Part shown: in pieces, positions 1-8,826 of the stretch
How positions within the stretch are numbered: position 1 is the first letter of the stretch
Layout of the letters: every line of letters starts with the position of its first letter
From: Candidatus Nitrotoga sp. AM1P
GTDB taxonomy: Bacteria > Pseudomonadota > Gammaproteobacteria > Burkholderiales > Gallionellaceae
Direction: 5' to 3'
Assembly: GCF_013168275.1 (NCBI RefSeq)
Contig: NZ_AP019547.1
Location: forward strand, 1,178,001 to 1,242,000
Length of the DNA stretch: 64,000 nucleotides
Translations under genes and position numbers: made by a program
The notes under the pieces: model-generated
The model's input: the letters and a program-made list of their open reading frames with translations, nothing else
The model's database searches: none
What the model was told of the DNA's origin: nothing

Positions 1-884
1 CGGCAAGCACGAAATTCATCGACTAATGCAACCAGCGACGCATGACGATCTCCGTCTGCAACCAACGGGGCAAGCATCTCGACTTGCCGCTTGGCTTTCA
101 GCACGGCCTCGTGTGCGCGGCTTAGATCATCGAAGTGGCCAATCAAAGCGGTGATGCGCGGCGCAACGTCAAATGGTTCCAGCATGTGGCTGCGCACAAA
201 ATCAGTAAGGTTACCCACTGATTTCATCGACACGGTTTGGTGAAATAATTCCAGTGCCTGTTCGTTTTCAATGCCGAAACGACGCCGAAACCATGCCCCG
301 TAAGGTGGGAAGCTGTCGAATATTTCCGCGCCCATTCCTCTCAGTTTTTTCCTGAGTTGAACGATGTCCGAACCAAAATGTGCGAAGTCAGCCGTAATCG
401 ACAGTGCCCGTTCTGCACAGACAAAGAAGCGTGCAGGCTGTGCCTGGGCATCCTTCATCCAGAACACCTGCGCCAGCGTCACCGTTTGGTCATAGCCCGC
501 GTTATGAAAAACACCCAAAATAACCGAGTAACTATTGTGATCGCGCAGCGCTACAGGCTTGGCCGTTCCACTCACCTCATTGCGTTCGGACTTGTAATGC
601 CCAAGCACATAAGAGCGCAACGTGCGCTCTTTATTGTCAGCACCGGCAGCCTTGTTGTAAGCGATACGATACGCCGGAACCAACAGTGTGGTAACGGCAT
701 CCACCAGCGTGGATTTCCCCGATCCAATGTCCCCAGTGAGCAAGGCATTCTTACCATTGAGGTTCAGCGTCCATACCCTTGCATCAAAAGTGCCCCAATT
801 AAACACTTCCAAACGATGCAAGCGGAATCCGGATAGCGCATCATCGCTGACAAAATCCAGCCCCAATGTTTGCATCTCATCCAT
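1..884 (-). CDS. jetC: JetC, SMC/MukB-like ATPase of a type I Wadjet system (3' part cut by window edge)
   Basis: This reading frame runs open from an ATG at 884 to the left edge, so only the N-terminal ~294 residues are visible. It starts Met-Asp-Glu-Met-Gln, and a Walker A loop GDIGSGKST follows near residue 50, after a stretch typical of SbcC/MukB-like ATPase heads. In Wadjet (Jet/MksBEF/EptABCD) this is the motor subunit, which extrudes DNA loops so that the JetD nuclease can cut circular plasmids. The start overlaps the jetB stop by 8 bases, which implies translational coupling. Identification rests on the Walker A motif plus the DUF3375-DUF4194 order immediately upstream. jetD is expected just left of the window. 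Confidence 0.85.
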   Translation of the reverse strand, partial: MDEMQTLGLDFVSDDALSGFRLHRLEVFNWGTFDARVWTLNLNGKNALLTGDIGSGKSTLVDAVTTLLVPAYRIAYNKAAGADNKERTLRSYVLGHYKSERNEVSGTAKPVALRDHNSYSVILGVFHNAGYDQTVTLAQVFWMKDAQAQPARFFVCAERALSITADFAHFGSDIVQLRKKLRGMGAEIFDSFPPYGAWFRRRFGIENEQALELFHQTVSMKSVGNLTDFVRSHMLEPFDVAPRITALIGHFDDLSRAHEAVLKAKRQVEMLAPLVADGDRHASLVALVDEFRAC

Positions 885-1518
885 TGGAATCACCTGCTGA
901 AGTTGCATTGATCTGTACCTGATACGCTGACAGCCGCATATCGAAATCATTCAGCCACTGCGCATCCACAAAAGCTTTGATGATGCGACGCACCTCGAAT
1001 GCGGTGGGTTGTCCTGCGCCAGTTTTAAGTTTGCGCAAAAATCCCAACTCGACAATCTTGTTGAGATGCGTCTCAATCTGGTCGATAAGCTTCGCCTCAT
1101 TACTGCTGTCGGGCAAGAACACACGAACCAGCTCGACGAGTTGATCACGAGTCAACACGAGACGTGTGTCACCACCACTTGCATCGAACTCAGCCAATTT
1201 CTTGCGCAACAGCGCCAGCAGCAAGCTCACAGGGAAAGTCAGCGGACGGCGCGCTACCAGTCGTGGTAGCTTTGCAGCACCTTCGTCTTCACTTTCCAAA
1301 CGTGCTCGCAAGAATGCATACCCCTCGGACTCGTCCAGCACCAATTCCAGGCCCAACACGGTCACGTAATCACGCACGCGAGCTTGTAGATTGAGCAAGG
1401 CATTCCAAAGGCTGGTCTCTCCTTCCTGGTAAATCACGCCTTTGAGCAAAGTGATGACCAAGGCTGATAACTCATTCGTTGCAGCGGCATTTTCTGGTTT
1501 AAGCCCTTGCTCTGTCAT
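877..1518 (-). CDS. jetB: JetB, DUF4194 subunit of Wadjet
   Basis: The 213-residue protein matches the size and character of DUF4194 proteins (JetB/MksE-type kite subunit), which bridge the kleisin-like JetA and the JetC ATPase. It is soluble, mostly helical and has no signal peptide. The ATG at 1518 lies 2 bases after the jetA stop, and the stop overlaps the jetC start, so the three genes form one tightly coupled unit. I saw no broken residue or frameshift. Function is assigned from family recognition and gene order; no catalytic motif is expected in this subunit. Confidence 0.85.
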   Translation of the reverse strand: MTEQGLKPENAAATNELSALVITLLKGVIYQEGETSLWNALLNLQARVRDYVTVLGLELVLDESEGYAFLRARLESEDEGAAKLPRLVARRPLTFPVSLLLALLRKKLAEFDASGGDTRLVLTRDQLVELVRVFLPDSSNEAKLIDQIETHLNKIVELGFLRKLKTGAGQPTAFEVRRIIKAFVDAQWLNDFDMRLSAYQVQINATSAGDSNG

Positions 1519-1520
1519 GC

Positions 1521-2975
1521 TTATCTCACAAAAATCACGCGCGGCAAACGTGCCCGTTTCACTTGTTCTTGGCCATCCGATTCTTCTCTGCGCCAGAAAA
1601 TTTCATCAGTCACCTCTTCATCCACCACGACCTTGAAAGTGTCACCCGCAAGCTGGAGGTAGGCCACCAGTTCTGCCAGTCCGCGTTGTAGCGGCTGCAT
1701 TCCGCACAGCTCACGCAACGTGACTTGCGAGCGATCCTGCAAAGCATGTCGGATATGTCTAACCAGTTGCGCCTTATCAATAACGACTTGCGAGTACAAG
1801 GCTCCTGCATCTATTTCGACATCTCCCTCTTCCAGCACGATATCGGCAATTTGTGGTTTGATGGAAGGTGTGTGTAGTGGTCGTTCCATCGGCAACTCGA
1901 CATCAGCAGCTGTATCTGCAATGTCCATCATCACACCTGACGGCTGAGATTCGCGCACTGCTAACGCTTTAGTTTCGATGCCGTGCAGAATGTCCATGAT
2001 GCGGCGGTTTTCCAGCCAGGCTTGATCGTCAAGAAAACGCCGCAGTTGTTGCGAAAGTTGGGCGACGGTCCGCTGTGTATGCTCTCCAGCCTCCAGCCAA
2101 TCATAATGTACACGACGTGTTCGGCTGTCAGGCTTAAGTTCAATGACAGGTGGCAGAGCCAACACACGCTCAAGCAATTCCGACAGTTCCTCCTGCCGTC
2201 GACTGGACATCAAAAAATCCCAGAATGCGCGAAAACTGCGTCCCTGGTCCGAGTCGGAAATTGCATCTCGCTCGCCCATGATCTCTTCCAGTAGCGTTCC
2301 TTTTGAGCCTTGCCACAGTGCGATGCGCTCCCGCACGCGCCGATCCAAACCACGAAAGTTATGCTCTACCTCACGAAAATCGCTCAGCAGCTCCCGCGCC
2401 AATTGCGTGAATTGCTGGAAGCGGTCTTTCAATGCGGTGTTATCTAACAGCGGAATGTCACCCGACAATATTCGCTCGATTTCCCTATCAATTTCATCAC
2501 GCCGTTTGTGTAATTCAGCAACACGCGTTTGAGGATCGGATTCAGATCCTTCACTCATCTGCTTAAGCAACTCGAACAGCGTAAGCAGGCGCGACTCCGT
2601 GCCCACAAAGCTGCGCTGGGTGAGCGTTGCAGGCCAGGTAATCGCTTTTTCGGTCGGTGGGGAAAGATCGAAATGCGGTTCATCCGATCCTTGAACATAG
2701 AATTTGCGCAACCACCCCTTCTCAGTGCTCGCCCAGTCGTTGAGGTATTCAAGTGCAGATTTTGGAAAAGCATCTAAGCCTAGACTCTCGCGTAAGGCAA
2801 ACAGTTCGTCTTCGAGTGATTCTGCCAAATCAGCTTGCGCCATAACGCGCACATTCGGCACGATAAACACTCGCTGCAAAAAACTCGCTACCAACGGTGC
2901 ATGATCCGAGCGTAACAAACGCCACGCCGGATGGCTTTGGCGCAATAGATCAAGAGTGGCAAAGTCGAAATTCAT
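1521..2975 (-). CDS. jetA: JetA, DUF3375 kleisin-like subunit of Wadjet
   Basis: The 484-residue protein begins MNFDFATLDLLRQSHPAW, a typical DUF3375 N-terminus. The middle is charged and helical (roughly residues 160-340), with a winged-helix-like C-terminal part. DUF3375 proteins are the JetA/MksB kleisin-like component of Wadjet, which protects against plasmid transformation. It is the first jet gene. Only 43 bases separate it from the stop of the Type III restriction gene upstream on the same strand, so it may be read through from that operon or use a promoter inside the res 3' end. Confidence 0.87.
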   Translation of the reverse strand: MNFDFATLDLLRQSHPAWRLLRSDHAPLVASFLQRVFIVPNVRVMAQADLAESLEDELFALRESLGLDAFPKSALEYLNDWASTEKGWLRKFYVQGSDEPHFDLSPPTEKAITWPATLTQRSFVGTESRLLTLFELLKQMSEGSESDPQTRVAELHKRRDEIDREIERILSGDIPLLDNTALKDRFQQFTQLARELLSDFREVEHNFRGLDRRVRERIALWQGSKGTLLEEIMGERDAISDSDQGRSFRAFWDFLMSSRRQEELSELLERVLALPPVIELKPDSRTRRVHYDWLEAGEHTQRTVAQLSQQLRRFLDDQAWLENRRIMDILHGIETKALAVRESQPSGVMMDIADTAADVELPMERPLHTPSIKPQIADIVLEEGDVEIDAGALYSQVVIDKAQLVRHIRHALQDRSQVTLRELCGMQPLQRGLAELVAYLQLAGDTFKVVVDEEVTDEIFWRREESDGQEQVKRARLPRVIFVR

Positions 2976-3018
2976 TGAAAATACAATTCACGTTTTAAGC
3001 AACTGCCATATGGCATCA

Positions 3019-5724
3019 TCAACTTCGCAAGTCCTCATAGCATCCAAACTGTCCTGCCAATCCATCCAGTATCATATTGACCGCAATCGCGGTATGCGGG
3101 ATCAGCGCATACCGCCAAGGCTTGCCACCATTGGCTGCTGCGTAGTCCGAAGCATTCTTGCACCACTTGATTGCCGCTTCCTTTTTGGCTAGAACAGTGG
3201 CATCTTCCATCTGATTGCTGGCCTTTGGCTCCAGCATGTAGATCGCATTTTTCGTCTCTGCCACGAAATCGGGCTGATATTCCAGATGGTTTGCGCCCTG
3301 CTTGTAGAAAAGCTGAAACTGCCCCTTGGCAGGTTTGAACCATTTGTCGGCATCGCGATCAAGGATAACCGCCAACACGCGCTCCGCTTCTGAGTCAAAC
3401 TTCTGCACCGGGTACAAGCAACGCCTGAAACCGCCGAACACATACTTCGACATATTGCTCTTATCCGCAGGCGAAACCCGATAATCAGTGGACGGCTCAT
3501 TAACAGCATAGGTGTAGGCACTGGGTTTGAATTCCGTGAATCCTTTACTCACCACCACTTCGTAATCAACGGAATCTTCCCAGCTATGCTCCTGCATTTG
3601 TGCATGGATAAACTGCGCAATCGGTCTCTGGTAGCAACGCAACACCTTACGCGTGTCATCCTCGGATAAGTATGAGCAAAAATGCTTAATGGTTTGCGCT
3701 GCTAATTCATAAAGAAGATCAGCCTGATCGTCATAAGAAACATCGTCGAAGTCCACCAGACCACTGACGACATAATCTTCCATATTCTTTTCTTCCATAC
3801 CGCCATTGCCTAACGTCATCACTTCAAGCTGGCTTGTACGCAGATGTTGAATCCATAGTTCCTCTAAGACAGCCGGGTAATTCAGCGCCTCCAGCTTCAG
3901 TGTGAACGGTTTGAATCCGGCTTTCACCTCGCCCTTGGGCACAACCAGAATCCGTGGAATATCTATCGTCTGTTGCGTCACCAACTCCACCGTTTTTGCC
4001 ACAATGGCCACGAAATCCGGTTGCTTGGTCACACCTTCCAATTCTATCTGCGCAGGCCGATGCTGTTCTTGCACTGCCTTGACAATGGCCGTCTGAATCT
4101 CCGGGTTTTTCAGATGCGCCAGCGTTGGCACAGTCGTCGGCTGATTCTCCAGCTTGCGAATCACTTCATAAGCGATTTGTGCGACCTTCTGCTCTTCCGG
4201 CTTGATAAAAATGGGCTGCACATCCTGCCCTGCCATCTGCGTGCTGCCAGCCGCATCGGCTGGTTTCAACCCCAGCTTGGTGGCCAGTTGCGATTGCGAA
4301 ACGATGGTCGCCGTTTTTTGCCCAAAAACATCATCATCCAGTATCACCTCTTTCAGGTGAATGGCGGAATCAGGCCGGTTCGCCTCGTTGATGATTTCCT
4401 GGAACTTGTCATGCGCGATGATGTTTAATCTGTCTACCGCCGTCACGCCGGTGCGTTTGCCATACGGCAAGCGCAAGCCGCGCCCGATGGATTGCTCGAT
4501 CAGGATGCGCGCATTGGCCGCACGCAATGGCACGATGGTGTAAAGGTTGGTCACGTCCCAACCTTCTTTCAGCATGTTGACGTGGATCACGATCTCCGTT
4601 GGCTCATCGGTGTGTTCGACCTTCAGCAGCCGCGCGATCATTGCCTCCTCTTCGGCACCGGTACGGCTCGAATCTACTTGTATGACCTTGTCCTTGTAAC
4701 GCCCCTCGAAAAACTCATGCGACTGAATCAACGCCAGCAACTGCCCGGCATGGGTCGTATCCCGCGCGATCACAAGCAGGAAAGGTTTAACGATGGAATT
4801 ACTGGTTTCGCGGGCATAAGTTTCCAGCTCCACCTTCACGCTCTCGTGCAAGCGCACACCATCTTCCAGTTTCATGCGTTCGATCTCTTCGGGCGACATC
4901 CCCGCCGGATTGAAATTCTTGCGCGTTACTACGGCAGGCTCTTTCACAAAGCCATCCGCCATCGCTTTGCCCAGCGGGTAATCAAAAATAATATTCTTAA
5001 ACGGCACCGACCCCTTAGCGGTCTCCACGAACGGAGTAGCCGTCAGCTCCAGCCCCAGGATTGGCTTCAGCTCGTTGATCGCCTTGATTCCCGCACTGGC
5101 ACGGTAACGATGCGATTCATCCATCAGCAGCACCAGATCAGGCAACCCGGCCAGATAATCGAAATAACTCTCGCCGATATATTCCGACAGCCGCTTGATG
5201 CGCGGAGCTTTGCCGCCGCGCACCTCAGAATTGATTTTCGAGATATTAAAAATGTTGATCCGCACCCCGCCGAACAACGTGCCGCTGGCCGGGTCGTGCT
5301 GGTCGTAGTTGTCGCCGGTGATGATGGAAGGCGCATCAATGGCGAATTCCGAGATGCCCTTGAACACATACTTAGGATGTGTGCGGTCGCTGAAATCTGT
5401 GATCAACTTATTATAGATAGTCAGGTTCGGGGCCAGAACGAAAAAATTATTGATGCCATGCGCCAGATGCAGATAGCTGATAAATGCACCCATCAGCCGC
5501 GTCTTACCCACACCCGTAGCCAACGCAAAGCACAGCGACGGGAAGTCGCGCTCGAAGTCGGTCACCGATGGAAATTCGCTGCGGATAATCTCCAGCGCGG
5601 CAGCAACGTCCGCCCCTTTTTTGGGTGGAATGATTTCAGTTATACGATCCAGAATCTCCAATGAGCGGCGTTGCGGAGCACGCAAGCTCAAGCGCCCGGC
5701 AATAGCATTAACGTGGCGGTTCAT
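3019..5724 (-). CDS. res: Type III restriction endonuclease Res subunit
   Basis: The 901-residue protein is a superfamily 2 helicase-nuclease. Walker A ATGVGKTRL is at about residues 69-77, the DESH Walker B box is at 202-205, and a helicase C-terminal region includes the arginine-rich stretch QSIGRGLRLP. Near the C-terminus PDFVAET followed by LEPKA fits the PD-(D/E)xK nuclease of Type III Res proteins. With Mod it translocates on or slides along DNA after ATP hydrolysis and cuts near unmethylated sites. Its ATG overlaps the rhuM stop by 4 bases. Length and motifs look complete, so the enzyme is probably active. Confidence 0.92.
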   Translation of the reverse strand: MNRHVNAIAGRLSLRAPQRRSLEILDRITEIIPPKKGADVAAALEIIRSEFPSVTDFERDFPSLCFALATGVGKTRLMGAFISYLHLAHGINNFFVLAPNLTIYNKLITDFSDRTHPKYVFKGISEFAIDAPSIITGDNYDQHDPASGTLFGGVRINIFNISKINSEVRGGKAPRIKRLSEYIGESYFDYLAGLPDLVLLMDESHRYRASAGIKAINELKPILGLELTATPFVETAKGSVPFKNIIFDYPLGKAMADGFVKEPAVVTRKNFNPAGMSPEEIERMKLEDGVRLHESVKVELETYARETSNSIVKPFLLVIARDTTHAGQLLALIQSHEFFEGRYKDKVIQVDSSRTGAEEEAMIARLLKVEHTDEPTEIVIHVNMLKEGWDVTNLYTIVPLRAANARILIEQSIGRGLRLPYGKRTGVTAVDRLNIIAHDKFQEIINEANRPDSAIHLKEVILDDDVFGQKTATIVSQSQLATKLGLKPADAAGSTQMAGQDVQPIFIKPEEQKVAQIAYEVIRKLENQPTTVPTLAHLKNPEIQTAIVKAVQEQHRPAQIELEGVTKQPDFVAIVAKTVELVTQQTIDIPRILVVPKGEVKAGFKPFTLKLEALNYPAVLEELWIQHLRTSQLEVMTLGNGGMEEKNMEDYVVSGLVDFDDVSYDDQADLLYELAAQTIKHFCSYLSEDDTRKVLRCYQRPIAQFIHAQMQEHSWEDSVDYEVVVSKGFTEFKPSAYTYAVNEPSTDYRVSPADKSNMSKYVFGGFRRCLYPVQKFDSEAERVLAVILDRDADKWFKPAKGQFQLFYKQGANHLEYQPDFVAETKNAIYMLEPKASNQMEDATVLAKKEAAIKWCKNASDYAAANGGKPWRYALIPHTAIAVNMILDGLAGQFGCYEDLRS

Positions 5725-6740
5725 GGCTTCTCCTCGCCCTTCAAGTAGCGCGCCAACTTCAAGTCGAAATCGGACTGGTAGTCCAAATCTTGTTGCACGC
5801 GAAATTTGTCATATTCGGCATGAGCCTTGGTACGCGCCATCTCCTGCGAAATTTTTCCGGCGTTTTCCAGCACCTGCTGATCGGTGAAATTCAGGAAACG
5901 CTCTACCCACTCCAGCCAGTTTTTCATGGTCATGACCTGGCGATTCAGCGCACGCACTTCGGCAAAGTCTATAAACAGGGAAACCAGCCGGTTCAGCTTA
6001 TCAAGCTCAGACTGGTTCAGATAATTCTTGGCGATGGTGACATCGCCCTTGAGGATTTTCCCGCGCGGGGCATTCTTCCAGGTCGTCAGGCCCATGAAGG
6101 GCTTGTTCGCATCGGCACGGCTGTGCACAATCTCGGCAGCGGTTTTCCCCGTGCTGGCGAAATGCAGCTTGTTCTGCATCATCTGGAAGAACAACTGTGT
6201 CTCCTCGCTGTTGCCCTGATAGTCGCTGCTGCACTGCTCGAACACATCGGCTATCTTCTGGTAAGCACGGCGTTCGCTGGCGCGAATCTCGCGGATGCGC
6301 TCCAGCAGTTCGTCGAAGTAATCCTGACCAAAGGCGCGCCCGTTCTTGAGCATCTCATCATTGAGAGCGAAGCCCTTGACCATATATTCGCGCAAGGTCT
6401 GCGTCGCCCAGATGCGGAAATGCGTGGCCTTGATCGAATTCACTCGATAACCCACCGCAATCACGGCGTCAAGATTGTAGAAACGGGTGGCGTAGGTCTT
6501 GCCATCGGCCGCAGTTGTTTCCAAAATGGAAACAACTGCATCTTCTACCAACTCGCCTGTGGTAAAAATGTTCTTCAAGTGTTTATTCACGGCTGGCGTT
6601 TTCACCCCGAACAGCTCCGCCATCGTCTTCTGGGTCAGCCAGAAATTATCGTTGGCAAACCAGACATCCACCGTGACCTTACCATCCCCGGTGGTATAAA
6701 GAATGACAGGGCTGATCGTGCGGGTAGTCAGTTCACTCAT
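5721..6740 (-). CDS. rhuM: RhuM family protein inside the Type III R-M operon
   Basis: The 339-residue protein matches the RhuM family (named from a Salmonella pathogenicity island gene). The conserved N-terminal part contains WFANDNFWLTQKTMAELFGV and later FYNLDAVIAVGYRVNS, which resemble a phage antirepressor-like DNA-binding fold. RhuM has no established biochemical function. It overlaps mod upstream and res downstream by 4 bases each (ATGA junctions), so all three are co-translated. That placement argues for a role linked to restriction or its control, such as an accessory defence or toxin-like component, but this is inference. Confidence 0.85.
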   Translation of the reverse strand: MSELTTRTISPVILYTTGDGKVTVDVWFANDNFWLTQKTMAELFGVKTPAVNKHLKNIFTTGELVEDAVVSILETTAADGKTYATRFYNLDAVIAVGYRVNSIKATHFRIWATQTLREYMVKGFALNDEMLKNGRAFGQDYFDELLERIREIRASERRAYQKIADVFEQCSSDYQGNSEETQLFFQMMQNKLHFASTGKTAAEIVHSRADANKPFMGLTTWKNAPRGKILKGDVTIAKNYLNQSELDKLNRLVSLFIDFAEVRALNRQVMTMKNWLEWVERFLNFTDQQVLENAGKISQEMARTKAHAEYDKFRVQQDLDYQSDFDLKLARYLKGEEKP

Positions 6741-8443
6741 ACCTCGCCCTCCTCGAACAATCCACCCTGTGCCACATTGGCAGGTCTCGATTTTCTCCCC
6801 TCGCCCGCTTGCGGGGAGAGCGAAGCGAGGGGGGCGAAGCCGGCCGGGAGAGAGGGCGGGGCCTTCGGCAAATTCTCAACCCGCAGCGAATAATCATCAT
6901 GTCCCCACTCGCAGCGCGACAGCACCTGCTTAGGAATTTTCTTCACGGTAAGGTTCGGATGCTCGCCCCATCCACGGAAAGCGGTACACAACACCAGCAG
7001 GCTGCGCTCCGCTCCCACTTCATCCGAAAGCTGTTGCAACTGCTCGTGATTCAGATTCGCCGTGGTGACGTAGATAAAATCCCGCTCGGTGGAATGCCCG
7101 TGCATCCAGTAATGCGCATCGCTTGGCGCATAGGTAAAGCCCTCCAGCTTGCACAAGGCTTGCGCCAGCATCTCCGCGTTGAATTCCTTGTTGATGATCC
7201 ACTGCCCGTAAGCATCCTGACGCAACAGGCTGGGCGCGAGTTTGTAATAGCGGAAACCGCCGCCCCCTTGCCAGTTCACTGCATCGGAAATGCCGCCCTT
7301 ATCTTCGCCATCAATCACCTTTTGCAGGCGCGGAATGATGTGCGTGTGGCAGTGCTCGCCCAGCTCCACCATGATCCAGCGGCGGCCCATCTTGTGTGCC
7401 ACTGCGCCGGTGGTGCCGGAACCGGCGAAGGAATCGAGGACGAGGTCGCCGGGGTTAGTGGCGATTTGTAGAAGTTTCCCTAAAAGTCGTTCTGGTTTCG
7501 GTGTCGTGAACACGTCCTGATCATTAAAAGCCAACATTTCTCGCTTAGCATCTTGGTTATCACCAGAATCTTCGCGCAACCATAAAGTATCAGGAACAAG
7601 ACCAGTGCCAACTTTTTTTAGGAAGGACTTCAATCTGGGCTTATCTTTTTCTTGATTTCCCCCCCACCAAACTAGCCCTTCTTGCACATGTTCCGCATGT
7701 CGTTTTTCGTCATAACCCCAGACACGCGATTCACTAGGAAAAACAAGTTCCCCAGTTTTTGGATGTTTGATCCCATAAAATAAATTTGGACGCTCAGCAC
7801 GCGTTTTAGCGCACGTATAGACAACAGATTGCCACAGCCCGCGCGGGTCGCCATCTCGATTGGAATATCCCTTTAGTTGATCCTCAGTTCGTTCAATTGC
7901 GTTCGGCTTCCAATTGTCTTTGCGCTTCGCGTACAACAACACATGATCGTGACTCACGCTCAACCACTTTGCATCGTTCTGCTTTGAATATTTTTTTTGC
8001 CACACTACGTTAGCTACAAAATTTGGACGGCCAAACACCTCATCACACAACACTTTCAAGTAATGCGCCTCGTTGTCATCAATCGTGATCCACAACGAAC
8101 CATCCTCCGACAGCAACTGCCGGATAATCTCCAGCCGGTCGCGCATCAGCGACAACCAGATTGAATGCTCCACCCCATCGTCGTAATGCGTGAACGCGCT
8201 GCCAGTGTTATACGGCGGATCAATAAATACGCACTTCACCTTCCCCGCAAACTCCGCCTCCAAAGCCTTCAACGCCAGCAAGTTGTCGCCGAAGATCAGC
8301 TGGTTGTCAAAGATATCGTCATCCGTCACCCGATGCTTCACGTGATAACTCTTCGCCGTGTCTTCCAGCAAAATGCGCGACTCCAGCTTAGGCCGGTTCT
8401 CCTTCCCGATCCATGTGAGTTCGAGTTTTGTTTTTTTTGTCAT
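6737..8443 (-). CDS. mod: Type III DNA methyltransferase Mod subunit (adenine-N6, beta class)
   Basis: The 568-residue protein has catalytic motif DPPYNTGS at residues 75-82 and the SAM-binding motif SFAGSGTTG near residue 340. The catalytic motif comes first, as in beta-class N6-adenine methyltransferases. It recognises the target sequence for the Type III system, methylates it for self-protection, and is required by Res for cleavage. The middle (~150-300), between the motifs, is the likely target-recognition region. Near the C-terminus (~530-553) the protein reads through a palindromic repeat, giving a Pro/Ala/Ser-rich insertion before the conserved-looking end GGLFEEGEV. The ATG at 8443 heads the mod-rhuM-res operon. 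Confidence 0.92.
   Translation of the reverse strand: MTKKTKLELTWIGKENRPKLESRILLEDTAKSYHVKHRVTDDDIFDNQLIFGDNLLALKALEAEFAGKVKCVFIDPPYNTGSAFTHYDDGVEHSIWLSLMRDRLEIIRQLLSEDGSLWITIDDNEAHYLKVLCDEVFGRPNFVANVVWQKKYSKQNDAKWLSVSHDHVLLYAKRKDNWKPNAIERTEDQLKGYSNRDGDPRGLWQSVVYTCAKTRAERPNLFYGIKHPKTGELVFPSESRVWGYDEKRHAEHVQEGLVWWGGNQEKDKPRLKSFLKKVGTGLVPDTLWLREDSGDNQDAKREMLAFNDQDVFTTPKPERLLGKLLQIATNPGDLVLDSFAGSGTTGAVAHKMGRRWIMVELGEHCHTHIIPRLQKVIDGEDKGGISDAVNWQGGGGFRYYKLAPSLLRQDAYGQWIINKEFNAEMLAQALCKLEGFTYAPSDAHYWMHGHSTERDFIYVTTANLNHEQLQQLSDEVGAERSLLVLCTAFRGWGEHPNLTVKKIPKQVLSRCEWGHDDYSLRVENLPKAPPSLPAGFAPLASLSPQAGEGRKSRPANVAQGGLFEEGEV
6795..6862. repeat. GC-rich palindromic repeat inside mod
   Basis: This stretch is far more GC-rich than its surroundings and is built of nested inverted repeats. 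CCCCTCGC at 6797-6804 pairs with GCGAGGGG at 6825-6832, and CCCGC/GCGGG flank a TT loop at 6804-6815. Such CTCCCC...GGGGAG palindromes are common dispersed intergenic repeats in Proteobacteria. Here the copy lies in frame within the mod 3' end. Confidence 0.7.
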
Positions 8444-8607
8444 GATTAAGGCTTGCTTCCTTACGGCTGGGCTGAACCTTTGCGTTTCTTGATAGACCCA
8501 ATTAGCTACGAAAATTAATTAGGGCTCCGCCCTCATATCAATCAGGGAATGAAAAAATTGTCACCGCCCCTTTGATTTATCACGGCTGTTATAACTTATT
8601 GGTCTAC

Positions 8608-8817
8608 TTATACTTTTGAATACCGATACGTCCCCTTGATCCTAGCCGCTAAATATCCGCCAACAGAATCCGCGTCGCGCAATTCGGTAAACACATTCTC
8701 AGGCACATCGAAATACTGATACGTCGCGCCATTTTTAAATTCTATCTCCAGTGTCGAGCTATCCTCGTCATAACCGATTGACTCGACATTACTTGATGTT
8801 ACAGGTGTTTTTTCCAT
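8608..8817 (-). CDS. KTSC domain protein
   Basis: The 69-residue protein consists almost entirely of a KTSC domain: the core LEIEFKNGATYQYFDVPENV is followed by a helical part and the closing YRYSKV. KTSC domains are small folds found alone or fused to nucleic-acid enzymes; their role is unclear. The ATG is 9 bases downstream of the herA stop, so it is the last gene of the DUF2130-SIR2-HerA operon. The 164 bases before mod contain no other gene. No catalytic residues can be named. Confidence 0.8.
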   Translation of the reverse strand: MEKTPVTSSNVESIGYDEDSSTLEIEFKNGATYQYFDVPENVFTELRDADSVGGYLAARIKGTYRYSKV

Positions 8818-8826
8818 GGCTTCCTC

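Noticed and set aside
4492..5664. 390-codon open frame on the plus strand opposite res
   Set aside because: It is antisense to a gene with clear helicase and nuclease motifs and has no domain or ribosome site of its own.
5790..6893. 367-codon open frame on the plus strand opposite rhuM and mod
   Set aside because: A shadow of two recognised genes; composition is low-information and no family is recognisable.
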